64,000 nt of DNA from Ktedonobacteria bacterium brp13 (GTDB lineage Bacteria > Chloroflexota > Ktedonobacteria > Ktedonobacterales > Ktedonobacteraceae): NCBI GenBank assembly GCA_015099395.1, contig AP024096.1:5642001-5706000 (forward strand). The letters run 5' to 3'. Made by a program: the position numbers and the translations under genes. Each line of letters opens with the position of its first letter. Position 1 is the stretch's first letter. Under the pieces are notes generated by a model. The model saw nothing but the letters and a program-made list of their open reading frames with translations. It ran no database searches and had not been told where the DNA came from. Of the stretch, positions 50,277 through 57,870 are shown piece after piece.

Positions 50277-50909
50277 TCAGGCATTGCCGAAGATAACGGC
50301 GGCAATAAAAACCAGGATACCGCTACCAACAACTTGTATCATAGATTTGATCCATTGCGTACCAAAGTAGCGATGACGGATCGCTGAGATGGCGATGAGC
50401 TCGACGCCGACGACGACATAGGCCAGAGTTAATGCGAGCTGAATATTCGAGACCAGGAACGGCAGTGTATGCAGTGCACCACCAAGGAATGTCATAATAC
50501 CAGTAATGCCGCCACGAACGATCGGACTACCACGACCTGTTAATGTCCCGTCATCCGAAAGACCTTCAGAGAAGGCCATACTGATGCCAGCGCCAGTGGC
50601 AGACGCGATACCTACCAGGAATGTTGTAAACGGCGAATGGGTCGCAAAGGCGGTCGCGAAGATAGGAGCAAGCGTTGAGACCGAACCATCCATCAGACCA
50701 GCCAGACCCGGCTGCACTACGCGCAGCAAGAAATCATGCGACGTATCATCATTATTGCGTAGTGCGTTTATAATAGCACCTAACTCCTGGCGTACAGTTA
50801 CCTTATCTCCCTCAGTGTTCACGATCTCCAGTTCTGGACGTACCATATTCGCCTTCTCGATGTCTTGGCGCTCAGTGTTCTTGCCCTGGTCCTGAGTATC
50901 CTGTGCCAT
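50277..50909 (-). CDS. VIT1/CCC1-family iron/manganese transporter
   Basis: Membrane transporter of 210 residues. A soluble N-terminal part (residues 1-65) precedes about five transmembrane helices starting with the family signature LLRVVQPGLAGLMDGSVSTLAPIFATAF, in which the Asp-Gly and the TM1 residues form the metal path; FLVGIASATGAGISMAFSEGLSDDG follows, with Glu and Asp typical of the cytosolic metal-binding region. VIT/CCC1 proteins export Fe(II) or Mn(II) from the cytoplasm by proton antiport. It lies 65 bases after fur on the same strand, so iron-dependent control is likely. Confidence 0.9.
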   Translation of the reverse strand: MAQDTQDQGKNTERQDIEKANMVRPELEIVNTEGDKVTVRQELGAIINALRNNDDTSHDFLLRVVQPGLAGLMDGSVSTLAPIFATAFATHSPFTTFLVGIASATGAGISMAFSEGLSDDGTLTGRGSPIVRGGITGIMTFLGGALHTLPFLVSNIQLALTLAYVVVGVELIAISAIRHRYFGTQWIKSMIQVVGSGILVFIAAVIFGNA

Positions 50910-50974
50910 ACTTTTTATCTCCCTTATAGCTTATTTGTACTTCTATACTTATCTGTCTATATACATATACACAC

Positions 50975-51415
50975 TTAGCTGGTTTTTCCCGCTGTTTTGT
51001 GTATAGATTTTGCTGCTTCAACCTGCGCTTGCTCCTGACAATTGGAGCAGAGACCATAGAGCCGTATCTCATACGACTCTAGCCGGATACCTGTGGCCTG
51101 AGCGGTGACCTCGAGTGACTCCTGTGTCAACGGTATATCGATGGGCACATCTAACAGTGTCCCACAATGCGTACAGATAGCATGATCGTGGCGATGCACA
51201 TGTCCATCGTAACGCGTACTATCATCACTACCTTTGAGCTCGCGTATTATTCCCTGTTGTGTAAGGTTATGTAAGATGCGATACACACTGGCCAGGCCGA
51301 TTTCAGGTCGCGTTTTTCTGACCTCACTGAAGATCTCCAGTGCTGTCGGGTGATAGTCGGCTGCACGTACGACCTCCAGGACGGCCTGCCCATTAATATT
51401 CAATTTCTCACGCAT
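50975..51415 (-). CDS. Fur-family metal-responsive repressor
   Basis: A 146-residue regulator. The N-terminal winged helix reads HPTALEIFSEVRKTRPEIGLASVYRILHNLTQQGII; the regulatory metal site includes HVHRHDHAICTHCG and a second CxxC in YGLCSNC, so the structural zinc Cys4 set is present. The family covers Fur, Zur and PerR; the adjacent iron exporter gene and the Fur-type operator point to iron sensing, but PerR cannot be excluded. The operator at 51464-51482 sits about 50 bases before its start, which implies autoregulation of the fur-VIT operon. Confidence 0.93.
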   Translation of the reverse strand: MREKLNINGQAVLEVVRAADYHPTALEIFSEVRKTRPEIGLASVYRILHNLTQQGIIRELKGSDDSTRYDGHVHRHDHAICTHCGTLLDVPIDIPLTQESLEVTAQATGIRLESYEIRLYGLCSNCQEQAQVEAAKSIHKTAGKTS

Positions 51416-51463
51416 TGTCCAGCCTTCTTCCTACCCTCAGGTTAGCCCGAGTTAGGGTAACCT

Positions 51464-51482
51464 AATAATGATAATCATTCTC
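51464..51482. promoter_or_regulatory. Fur box
   Basis: AATAATGATAATCATTCTC matches 17 of 19 positions of the classical GATAATGATAATCATTATC operator. It lies in the promoter region of the fur-VIT genes. Confidence 0.88.
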
Positions 51483-52089
51483 ACTTTGATAACAAGGGCA
51501 TAGTATCATCCCATTCAAAGGATGTCAAGGGATTTTATCAATCTTCTATTACCTGTGCTACTGTAAAAGTGACTTTATTGTAAAATATTTTCAGGTTATG
51601 TCTATATTTAATGTAAAGAGTTCAGCGCCCAATCTACTCAATTTTGTATATCTCTTCCCTTGCTCTTCCATACGTGAATTACATCTTTACTATATAGGAT
51701 ATCTTTTACCATATTTTCGTCGCACGCTCTCCTATTTTGAGCTTACTGGTAGTGGGATCACTAACTGCCGGAGTACGTTTGTGCTGGTAGAAGCGCAATA
51801 TATACGCTATTTTACTTCATAGTGGCTTTAATATGGTAGATAAGACGGTAGTAATATTACTACTATAGTGTGCTAAATGTGTATATTTAAATCGAATTTT
51901 GCGTACGCATATGTTGTTTTATTTGTATGTACGTAGTGATTTTTTTGGTACCCCCTGTATACTTGACTTGTAACTAGCATGATCGGTGCTTCCTTTATAG
52001 ATATAGGCACTATGCGCCAGGTTATCTCATATTCATGCTGGTCATCACTTACTTTGGTTCTCAGTATAGTGGAAGAAGGGTTTTTAGTG
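51483..52089. other. Intergenic region between fur and the surface-protein gene
   Basis: About 600 A+T-rich bases. A 74-codon open frame from 51598 has no ribosome site and no recognisable content. The frame of the surface protein is open from 51979, but the first good start is 52090. Confidence 0.45.
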
Positions 52090-53925
52090 ATGCATCAACC
52101 TCGTCGTGTTAGGGGGATACTAACACAGCCAAATTCGCTCATTCGAGCGTTCCTTCTTTGCTTACTACTAGCTAGTAGTCAGCTCTTCGCTCTTACCGGC
52201 TTCTTCTCGATTGCTGAAGCTGCCGGTCATGCTCATGGCGGTGCAATCCATCCTCATATTGTTCGTGCCCTGAACGATAGTCATGTTGTTAGTAAGCTCG
52301 CTCGTCCTGATGTAGTGACGAGGGTTACTCATGGGCATAGTCATCGCTCTGCTGCGGACAGTCACCATAAGACCGTGCATCCTCACTTGTTGAAAGGTCA
52401 TGGTCTTCACGCAGCTATGGGTCCGGATCTGAGTGTTAGTCTCACTGGTAACGGTAACCTGACGCTCGGTGCTCCTGCTACCTTTACGTTTAGTGCGACC
52501 AATGTTGCTGCTGCCAGCGTTACTAATACGCAGCCGCTTCTCGCTCTGACTACACCATTGGTTGCGACCATTGCACTTCCTGTTGGCTTTACCAATGTCA
52601 CCGCGACTGCGGCAGATCCTACACAGTGGAACGTCATTACCAATGGTACTCTGGTCACTGCGACTTACACTGGTTCTCAGCCCATTCAAGCTGGTCAGGT
52701 GCTACCTGCTATTACTGTGACCGGCACACCTACAGCCAGTCTTCTGAACTTGCCACAGAACTTGCAGGCGGTAACCGGTACTATTGTTGCTCCCGGTGAT
52801 GTAAACCTGGGCAATAATACTGCCAGTGTTCCGCTGAACGTTGCGCAGCCGGTTGCCGTGTCTCCGGCCGTCAATGCTCCGGCAGTCGGTGCTCTGAAAG
52901 ACAATGATCCGAAAGACAATGATCCGAAAGACAATGATCCGGAAGACAATGCTCCGGCAGTCAATGCTCCGGCAGTCAATGCTCCGGCAGTCAATGCTCC
53001 GGCAGTCAATGCTCCGGCAGTCAATGCTCCGGCAGTCAATGCTCCGGCAGTCAATGCTCCGGTTGACAGTACTTCGGCAGCGAGTACTCCGGCAGTCAAT
53101 GCTCCGGTTGACAGTACTTCGGCAGCGAGTACTCCGGCAGTCAGTGCTCCGGTTGACAGTACTTCGGCAGCGAGTGTTCCGGCAGCCAGTATTCCGGCAG
53201 TCAGTGCTCCAGCGGCCAGTGTTCCGGCAGCCAGTACTCCGGCAGTCAGTGCTCCAGCGGCCAGTGCTCCGGCGGCCAGTGCTCCGGATCTGTCGGTTGT
53301 GAAGACATCTGTGAATGGTGATCGTTATCACGTTGGCGATACTGTGACCTTTGTTCTGGTCGTTTCCAATGCTCCAAACGCTGGTACGATCGCTGATCCT
53401 AGTACGATTTCGCTGGAAGATGTTCTGCCACTGGGCCTGAAAAACATTCATGTCCATGGTAAGCTCTGGAATGTTATCTCCAGTAATAGTGAGAGTCCGA
53501 CAATCATTGATGCCAACTTCACCGGGCTTGCTCCTGTGACTGGTGGTGCGGTGCTGCCGGCTCTGATTATCACTGGTGAGCTTATCGGCGATGCTACCCC
53601 GTCCTTCACGAGTACGGCGTACGTTGATGTTCCAGGTGATGCGAATACGGACAATAATATCGCCTCTTACACGATCTTTGTCCACAAGCACCACAACAAC
53701 CATAACAACAACAACAACAACCATAACAACAACAACGACAACAACAACAACAACAACAACAACCATAACAACAACAACCGTAACAACAACAACCGTAACA
53801 ACTTTAACAACTTACATGCACGTCATGTTTTTGTTGGAATAGGAGTAAGGGGTCCCTGTGGAGGTCCATGCGGCGGCTTCCCTGGCTTGCCAGGAACCGG
53901 TAGTAATCCTTTCGATGATCGATAG
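52090..53925 (+). CDS. Large secreted repeat protein with C-terminal LPGTG motif
   Basis: A 611-residue exported protein. Signal peptide about 18-45 (FLLCLLLASSQLFALTGFFS ... AEAA), a His-rich segment (45-105), a DUF11-like beta domain (113-255, PDLSVSLTGNGNLTLGAPATF ... LGNNTASV), a low-complexity linker of KDNDP, AVNAP and VDSTSAASTP repeats (270-397), a second DUF11-like domain (399-530), an Asn/His tract (534-577) and a Gly/Pro/Cys tail ending LPGTG at 600-604 plus seven residues. LPxTG is the sortase signal, but the usual hydrophobic helix and basic tail are absent. Two sortase-fold genes follow directly. AAGGG precedes ATG 52090. Confidence 0.88.
   Translation: MHQPRRVRGILTQPNSLIRAFLLCLLLASSQLFALTGFFSIAEAAGHAHGGAIHPHIVRALNDSHVVSKLARPDVVTRVTHGHSHRSAADSHHKTVHPHLLKGHGLHAAMGPDLSVSLTGNGNLTLGAPATFTFSATNVAAASVTNTQPLLALTTPLVATIALPVGFTNVTATAADPTQWNVITNGTLVTATYTGSQPIQAGQVLPAITVTGTPTASLLNLPQNLQAVTGTIVAPGDVNLGNNTASVPLNVAQPVAVSPAVNAPAVGALKDNDPKDNDPKDNDPEDNAPAVNAPAVNAPAVNAPAVNAPAVNAPAVNAPAVNAPVDSTSAASTPAVNAPVDSTSAASTPAVSAPVDSTSAASVPAASIPAVSAPAASVPAASTPAVSAPAASAPAASAPDLSVVKTSVNGDRYHVGDTVTFVLVVSNAPNAGTIADPSTISLEDVLPLGLKNIHVHGKLWNVISSNSESPTIIDANFTGLAPVTGGAVLPALIITGELIGDATPSFTSTAYVDVPGDANTDNNIASYTIFVHKHHNNHNNNNNNHNNNNDNNNNNNNNHNNNNRNNNNRNNFNNLHARHVFVGIGVRGPCGGPCGGFPGLPGTGSNPFDDR
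52897..53280 (+). repeat. 15-bp and 45-bp in-frame repeats of the surface-protein linker
   Basis: Three AAAGACAATGATCCG units, then seven GCAGTCAATGCTCCG units, then longer units encoding VDSTSAASTPAV. All keep the frame, and the identical neighbouring copies suggest recent expansion by slippage. Confidence 0.93.
53693..53815 (+). repeat. AAC trinucleotide tract encoding poly-Asn
   Basis: Over 30 Asn codons, nearly all AAC, interrupted by CAT (His), GAC and CGT. A length-variable simple repeat in a coding region. Confidence 0.93.
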
Positions 53926-53992
53926 TTAATAGTTTTGTTGCATGGATCATGGGTATGGACTCTCCTGTCCTACCCACCCATGAGTACATGTT

Positions 53993-54032
53993 CAGTTCGT
54001 CATCATCTTTGCCAAAAGACGATGACGAACTG
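53993..54032 (+). terminator. Hairpin after the surface-protein gene
   Basis: CAGTTCGTCATC (53993-54004) pairs with GATGACGAACTG (54021-54032). No T-run follows, so partial read-through into the sortase genes is possible. Confidence 0.55.
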
Positions 54033-54106
54033 TTCTATATAATAAAGATATGAGACCTGATGTGCTCTGTTTTTAGATGAATGGTGAGATGGAAAGGGAA
54101 AGATAG

Positions 54107-54727
54107 ATGATGCGGATAAAGCAGCGCTACTTGTTTATACTGGCTATAGGGATTGTAATGCTGGGTATTGGTGGGGGGATAATGGCGTGGCGGAGTGTTC
54201 TTTCTTTCCAGAATAGTATCCATAAGCGGCCGGTTGATCAGCCCTCTATCCCACAGCCGCAGATCGGACTCAATATACTGTCTGGCGCTCATCTGCTGAT
54301 CCCTTCGATTGGCGTGGATGCTCCTATTGAGTCGGTGGGGCGCGATGCCACTGGCCATATGGGGGTTCCGACGAAGCATCGCTGGGATGGGGTCGCCTGG
54401 TATCAAAATGGACCGACTCCAGGGCAGTTGGGGAGCTCAGTAATCGATGGACATCTGGACAAGGTGGGTGGTGCGCCTGCTGTTTTTTGGAATCTGCATA
54501 AGCTACGGATTGGCGATATGGTGTCTGTACAGGATAAGAGTCACCATACCCTACACTTCCAGGTGACGAAGATTGCTGACTATGGTACCGGGGCAGCCCC
54601 CCTCAGTCAGATCTTTGGGAAGCATGATGGTACCTATCTGAATCTTATTACGTGTTCAGGCAGCTGGTCATTCGACGAGAATCAATATTTACAGCGCCTG
54701 GTGGTTTTTACGCGCCTGGTTTCGTAA
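54107..54727 (+). CDS. Sortase, class E/F-like
   Basis: Membrane-anchored transpeptidase of 206 residues that cleaves LPxTG-type signals and joins the protein to a cell-surface acceptor. One N-terminal transmembrane helix (about 9-28) is followed by the sortase beta-barrel. All catalytic residues are visible: His116 in SVIDGHLD, Cys183 in LNLITCSGSW and Arg197 in YLQRLVVFTR. IPSIGVDAPIESVG is the usual barrel start. It lies directly after a gene whose product ends in LPGTG, which is the likely substrate, and before an inactive homologue. AAAGGG precedes the ATG. Confidence 0.92.
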   Translation: MMRIKQRYLFILAIGIVMLGIGGGIMAWRSVLSFQNSIHKRPVDQPSIPQPQIGLNILSGAHLLIPSIGVDAPIESVGRDATGHMGVPTKHRWDGVAWYQNGPTPGQLGSSVIDGHLDKVGGAPAVFWNLHKLRIGDMVSVQDKSHHTLHFQVTKIADYGTGAAPLSQIFGKHDGTYLNLITCSGSWSFDENQYLQRLVVFTRLVS

Positions 54728-54804
54728 AGGTTTGTACCTGTGTTGAATACTGGTTGGGAGATATATTCGTCTTCTGACCAGCATGTTAGAGAGGAGTATC
54801 TGTT

Positions 54805-55695
54805 TTGATACAACCGCCATTGATGCAATCCCCACGTGTTTCGTCACAACCACGAGGAGCTCGCTCGCGGCCATCTGGACCGCGACGTCCACTGCAACGT
54901 CCCCCCAGGCCGGAGCCATCTAAACGACCAAGCCCACTCTTTGCACTGGTCTTGCTCGTGCTCCTGGTAGGTATTCTTGGCGGCTGGGGTTGGCGTGCTA
55001 TTGCGCGTCTGCCATGGATTGCCGGACACCTCCCTACTGTAGCGTATAACCGCGCTTATGACCCTGTAAATGCACTCACTATTATGAATACCGAAGCTGC
55101 TTCACTCTCCTTGAAAAATACTACAAATCAGCCTTCTTCTGATTCTACAAACTATACATCTAGTCCGTACGCCAATTCAGACTCTCTAGCGGCACCCTCT
55201 GCATCTGAGCAGTCATCCTCACAGACAGATACGGGGAATGCGGAAGATACGGGGCTGCGCCTGACTATTCCGGCTCTTGCGCTGAATGCTCCTGTCGAGA
55301 ATGTTGGGATGCTGACCAGTGGTGCTCTCGCTCTGCCGCAACTCCATCGGTGGGATGGTGCTGGCCTCTATGGACAGGGAGCCGCGCCCGGCGGAATTGG
55401 TAGCGCGGTTATCGACGGCTATCAGAGCCGTCCTGATGGCAAACCTGCTCTCTTTGCACACCTGAATGCACTCCATGTTGGTGACGAGATCACGCTGCTC
55501 AGCCAGGACAACACTATCATGCATTTCCATGTGCTCAGTGTCCAATCCTATCTGCCTGATCAAGCTCCAATCTCCAGTATATTTGGTGATAGTAGTGGTT
55601 CCTATCTTAATCTCATCTCTACGAATGCTACGAAAACTTCTGCTCCTGGCCTGCAAACCATTGTACATACCGTCTTTGATGATTCTTCTCAATAG
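54805..55695 (+). CDS. Sortase-fold protein lacking all catalytic residues (pseudosortase)
   Basis: A 296-residue homologue of the preceding sortase. A Pro/Arg-rich cytoplasmic N terminus (1-44), one transmembrane helix (45-64), a Ser/Thr/Asn linker (90-148) and the sortase barrel (150-296). The barrel aligns block for block: IPALALNAPVENVG, HRWDGAGLY, GSAVIDGYQSRPDGKPALF, ISSIFGDSSGSYLNLISTNA. At the catalytic sites it has Tyr206 for His, Thr273 for Cys and Thr285 for Arg. The frame is intact with no decay, so a binding or regulatory role is likely. The start is TTG at 54805 with GAGAGGAG eight bases upstream; an ATG at 54823 is also possible. Confidence 0.87.
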   Translation: MIQPPLMQSPRVSSQPRGARSRPSGPRRPLQRPPRPEPSKRPSPLFALVLLVLLVGILGGWGWRAIARLPWIAGHLPTVAYNRAYDPVNALTIMNTEAASLSLKNTTNQPSSDSTNYTSSPYANSDSLAAPSASEQSSSQTDTGNAEDTGLRLTIPALALNAPVENVGMLTSGALALPQLHRWDGAGLYGQGAAPGGIGSAVIDGYQSRPDGKPALFAHLNALHVGDEITLLSQDNTIMHFHVLSVQSYLPDQAPISSIFGDSSGSYLNLISTNATKTSAPGLQTIVHTVFDDSSQ

Positions 55696-55716
55696 CATTG
55701 ACATTGAGCACACGCA

Positions 55717-55764
55717 AAGGGAGGCCATGGCTACCTTAGTTACCGCAGCCTCTTAGCCTCCCTT
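55717..55764 (+). terminator. Hairpin after the pseudosortase gene
   Basis: AAGGGAGGC pairs with GCCTCCCTT (55717-55725 with 55756-55764). Modest terminator candidate. Confidence 0.5.
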
Positions 55765-55956
55765 CCATAGAGTGCGCTTTACCTCCATTGTCTACGTCCC
55801 CTCTGAGCCATCTTGCCTGGACGAGGCGTTCTTTTATTATTGGGATAGTGTTGGGAGAAACCCAGGTCTTTGGGTGGTCCTTTTCTGTGAGTGATTAGTG
55901 AGATATCTATCCCTATAATTGAAAAAAGGAGAATGGAGGAGATATGAGGTAGTGCC

Positions 55957-56859
55957 ATGAATGCTGTTGAACGTGTACCGCAGATACGATTGAGGCCGCC
56001 ACGTAGCTGGCGATTTTATCTGGTTGATACCTTGTGTGCTAGTATTGGACCGCTATTTATTACGGCTTTTATCGCCTACTCCAATCTTTATCCGCGTATT
56101 ATAAGCATTACAATGCTTTATATGCTCCTGATTATATGGCTGGCTACGGTACGTAGTCGCTATTCAGCTATTCTGGCCTCCGTCGTGTCGTTTCTGGCGA
56201 TCGATTTCTTCTTGACGGCACCGCTCTTTTCGTTTGCTGTCTACTATGTAAGTGCTGCAATTGCGCTCTTTGTTTTTCTGGTCGTTGCGCTCATTACCAG
56301 TCAGTTGGCTGGGATGGCGCGTTACCGGGCTGATGAGGCGATTGAGAGTGAGCATAAATTGCGTATTCTCTATGAACTGTTGCGGGTCTATAGTCTTACC
56401 AATAAACTGGACGAGCAACTCGACTGTATTGCGCTCTCTACCCACCGCGTCTTCTCTACCTGGGGCGTTATTGCGTGTGTAATCCTCTTGCCTGATAGGG
56501 ATGGGAGACTACAGGTGCGGGCCGATGCACCGATCACTATAGAGAATTTTGCACTGTCAGATCCTGAACGCCAGGAGGCGCAGAAGGTTTTGAGTACCAA
56601 TCTTTCGTTGACTATAAAAGATGGGGATGCGCACGGCTCGATCCTGCATCTGATTCCGTTGCGTACAACCAGGCAACCGTTAGGTGTGCTTTATCTGCGT
56701 GTCAAAGGCGGCTTACCCTGGCTACGTAACGAGGTTAGCCTGCAGCAGGCTCTGAATCAGAACACTCCGCAGGCAACGTTCTTCTGGGCGTATCTGGACG
56801 AGATCAGCGTGTTGACCGAGCGTGCCCTGGCTCATCAGCAGATGCTAACGAATCAATAA
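55957..56859 (+). CDS. KdpD-like sensor protein without kinase domain (DUF4118-GAF)
   Basis: A 300-residue protein. Residues 25-125 hold about four closely spaced transmembrane helices of the KdpD type (DUF4118; the SVVSFLAIDFFLTAPLFSF stretch is characteristic), followed by a helical linker and a GAF-like domain (about 150-265) with LHLIPLRTTRQPLGVLYLR. In KdpD these parts precede a histidine kinase; here the protein ends after GAF without H-box or ATPase. It may be a stand-alone sensor. A two-component system on the other strand ends 50 bases away and could be linked functionally. Confidence 0.8.
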   Translation: MNAVERVPQIRLRPPRSWRFYLVDTLCASIGPLFITAFIAYSNLYPRIISITMLYMLLIIWLATVRSRYSAILASVVSFLAIDFFLTAPLFSFAVYYVSAAIALFVFLVVALITSQLAGMARYRADEAIESEHKLRILYELLRVYSLTNKLDEQLDCIALSTHRVFSTWGVIACVILLPDRDGRLQVRADAPITIENFALSDPERQEAQKVLSTNLSLTIKDGDAHGSILHLIPLRTTRQPLGVLYLRVKGGLPWLRNEVSLQQALNQNTPQATFFWAYLDEISVLTERALAHQQMLTNQ

Positions 56860-56907
56860 ACGCCGATCTTACTGCTGATCTTCATTATGGTATGGTTGGG
56901 CGAGAAT

Positions 56908-57687
56908 TCAGGGGAGGAAGCGATAGCCAACACCCCAGACGGTGACGATCTTCTCTCCCACGCTACCCAGCTTTTTGCGCAGGCGCATAATATGGGTATC
57001 AACTGTACGGTCGAAGCCGTCATAATCATAGCCCCAGAGGCGTTGCAACAGGTACTCACGGCTGAATGCGCGACCGGGATAACTGGCGAGCAGGACGGCC
57101 AGCTGATACTCTCTGGGTGTCAGATCCAGTTCGCGTTGGTTTAGTAGGACGGTGTGTTCCGCTATGTTAATGCAGAGATCACCGAGAATGATCGAGGGTG
57201 GTGCCGTCTCTTGAATTACCTGCGCGTGCTTCCCTGTTGTCTGCCTCTGGATAGGACTCTGTGTTGTCTGTTCTTTTTCCTGTGCAGCCAGCTGCTCTCC
57301 TTGCTTATCCTGTCCATGACTGTCGAGATCGACACGCCGCAGCATGGCACGTACACGGGCCGTGAGCTCGCGTACACTAAAGGGTTTGCTGACATAGTCG
57401 TCGGCCCCGACCTCCAGTCCCAGAATGCGGTCAACTTCTTCTGTACGTGCGGTGAGCATGATTACCGGAAAGAGATACTGCTGGCGGATACGGCGACAGA
57501 CGGTGAGCCCGTCGATGCCGGGCAACATCCAGTCCAGGATCGCCAGATGGAGCCTCTGTTGCGCAACGATCTCTAGCGCCTTCTGTCCGTCGAAGGCTTG
57601 AAAGACGGTATAGCCCTCGGCCTCTAGCTCTTTGCAGACCAGATTGCAGATATCGATCTCGTCGTCAACGACTAGAATATTCGCCAT
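56908..57687 (-). CDS. OmpR/PhoB-family response regulator
   Basis: DNA-binding response regulator of 259 residues. Receiver domain 1-118 (ILVVDDEIDICNLV, phosphoacceptor Asp in LAILDWMLPGIDG, Lys in YVSKPFS), then an unusual Gln/Glu-rich linker of about 45 residues, then a winged-helix output domain (165-259: LDLTPREYQLAVLLASYPG, FDRTVDTHIMRLRKKLG, VWGVGYRF). GGAG precedes the ATG. The histidine kinase gene lies 180 bases upstream on the same strand and is its cognate partner. Confidence 0.95.
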   Translation of the reverse strand: MANILVVDDEIDICNLVCKELEAEGYTVFQAFDGQKALEIVAQQRLHLAILDWMLPGIDGLTVCRRIRQQYLFPVIMLTARTEEVDRILGLEVGADDYVSKPFSVRELTARVRAMLRRVDLDSHGQDKQGEQLAAQEKEQTTQSPIQRQTTGKHAQVIQETAPPSIILGDLCINIAEHTVLLNQRELDLTPREYQLAVLLASYPGRAFSREYLLQRLWGYDYDGFDRTVDTHIMRLRKKLGSVGEKIVTVWGVGYRFLP

Positions 57688-57870
57688 CTCTTCTCCAATT
57701 GTAAGTACCTCTGCATTTGTTTGCTTATGGATATGAGCTATGAACCAGATATATACTCCATATACTCATATGCCAATATACACTTGAGGTAATATACAAC
57801 AGATAGCGGTATAGCGCAATTCTGAAAATCATCTACGCAGCTACGTTTGAATATGCTCTTGCTGCTGCTA

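Noticed and set aside
51598..51822. 74-codon open frame after the Fur box
   Set aside because: No ribosome site, hydrophobic but patternless, A+T-rich context; looks like chance.
52897..53280. CRISPR-like repeat array
   Set aside because: The units are tandem, in frame, without unique spacers, and encode a protein linker.
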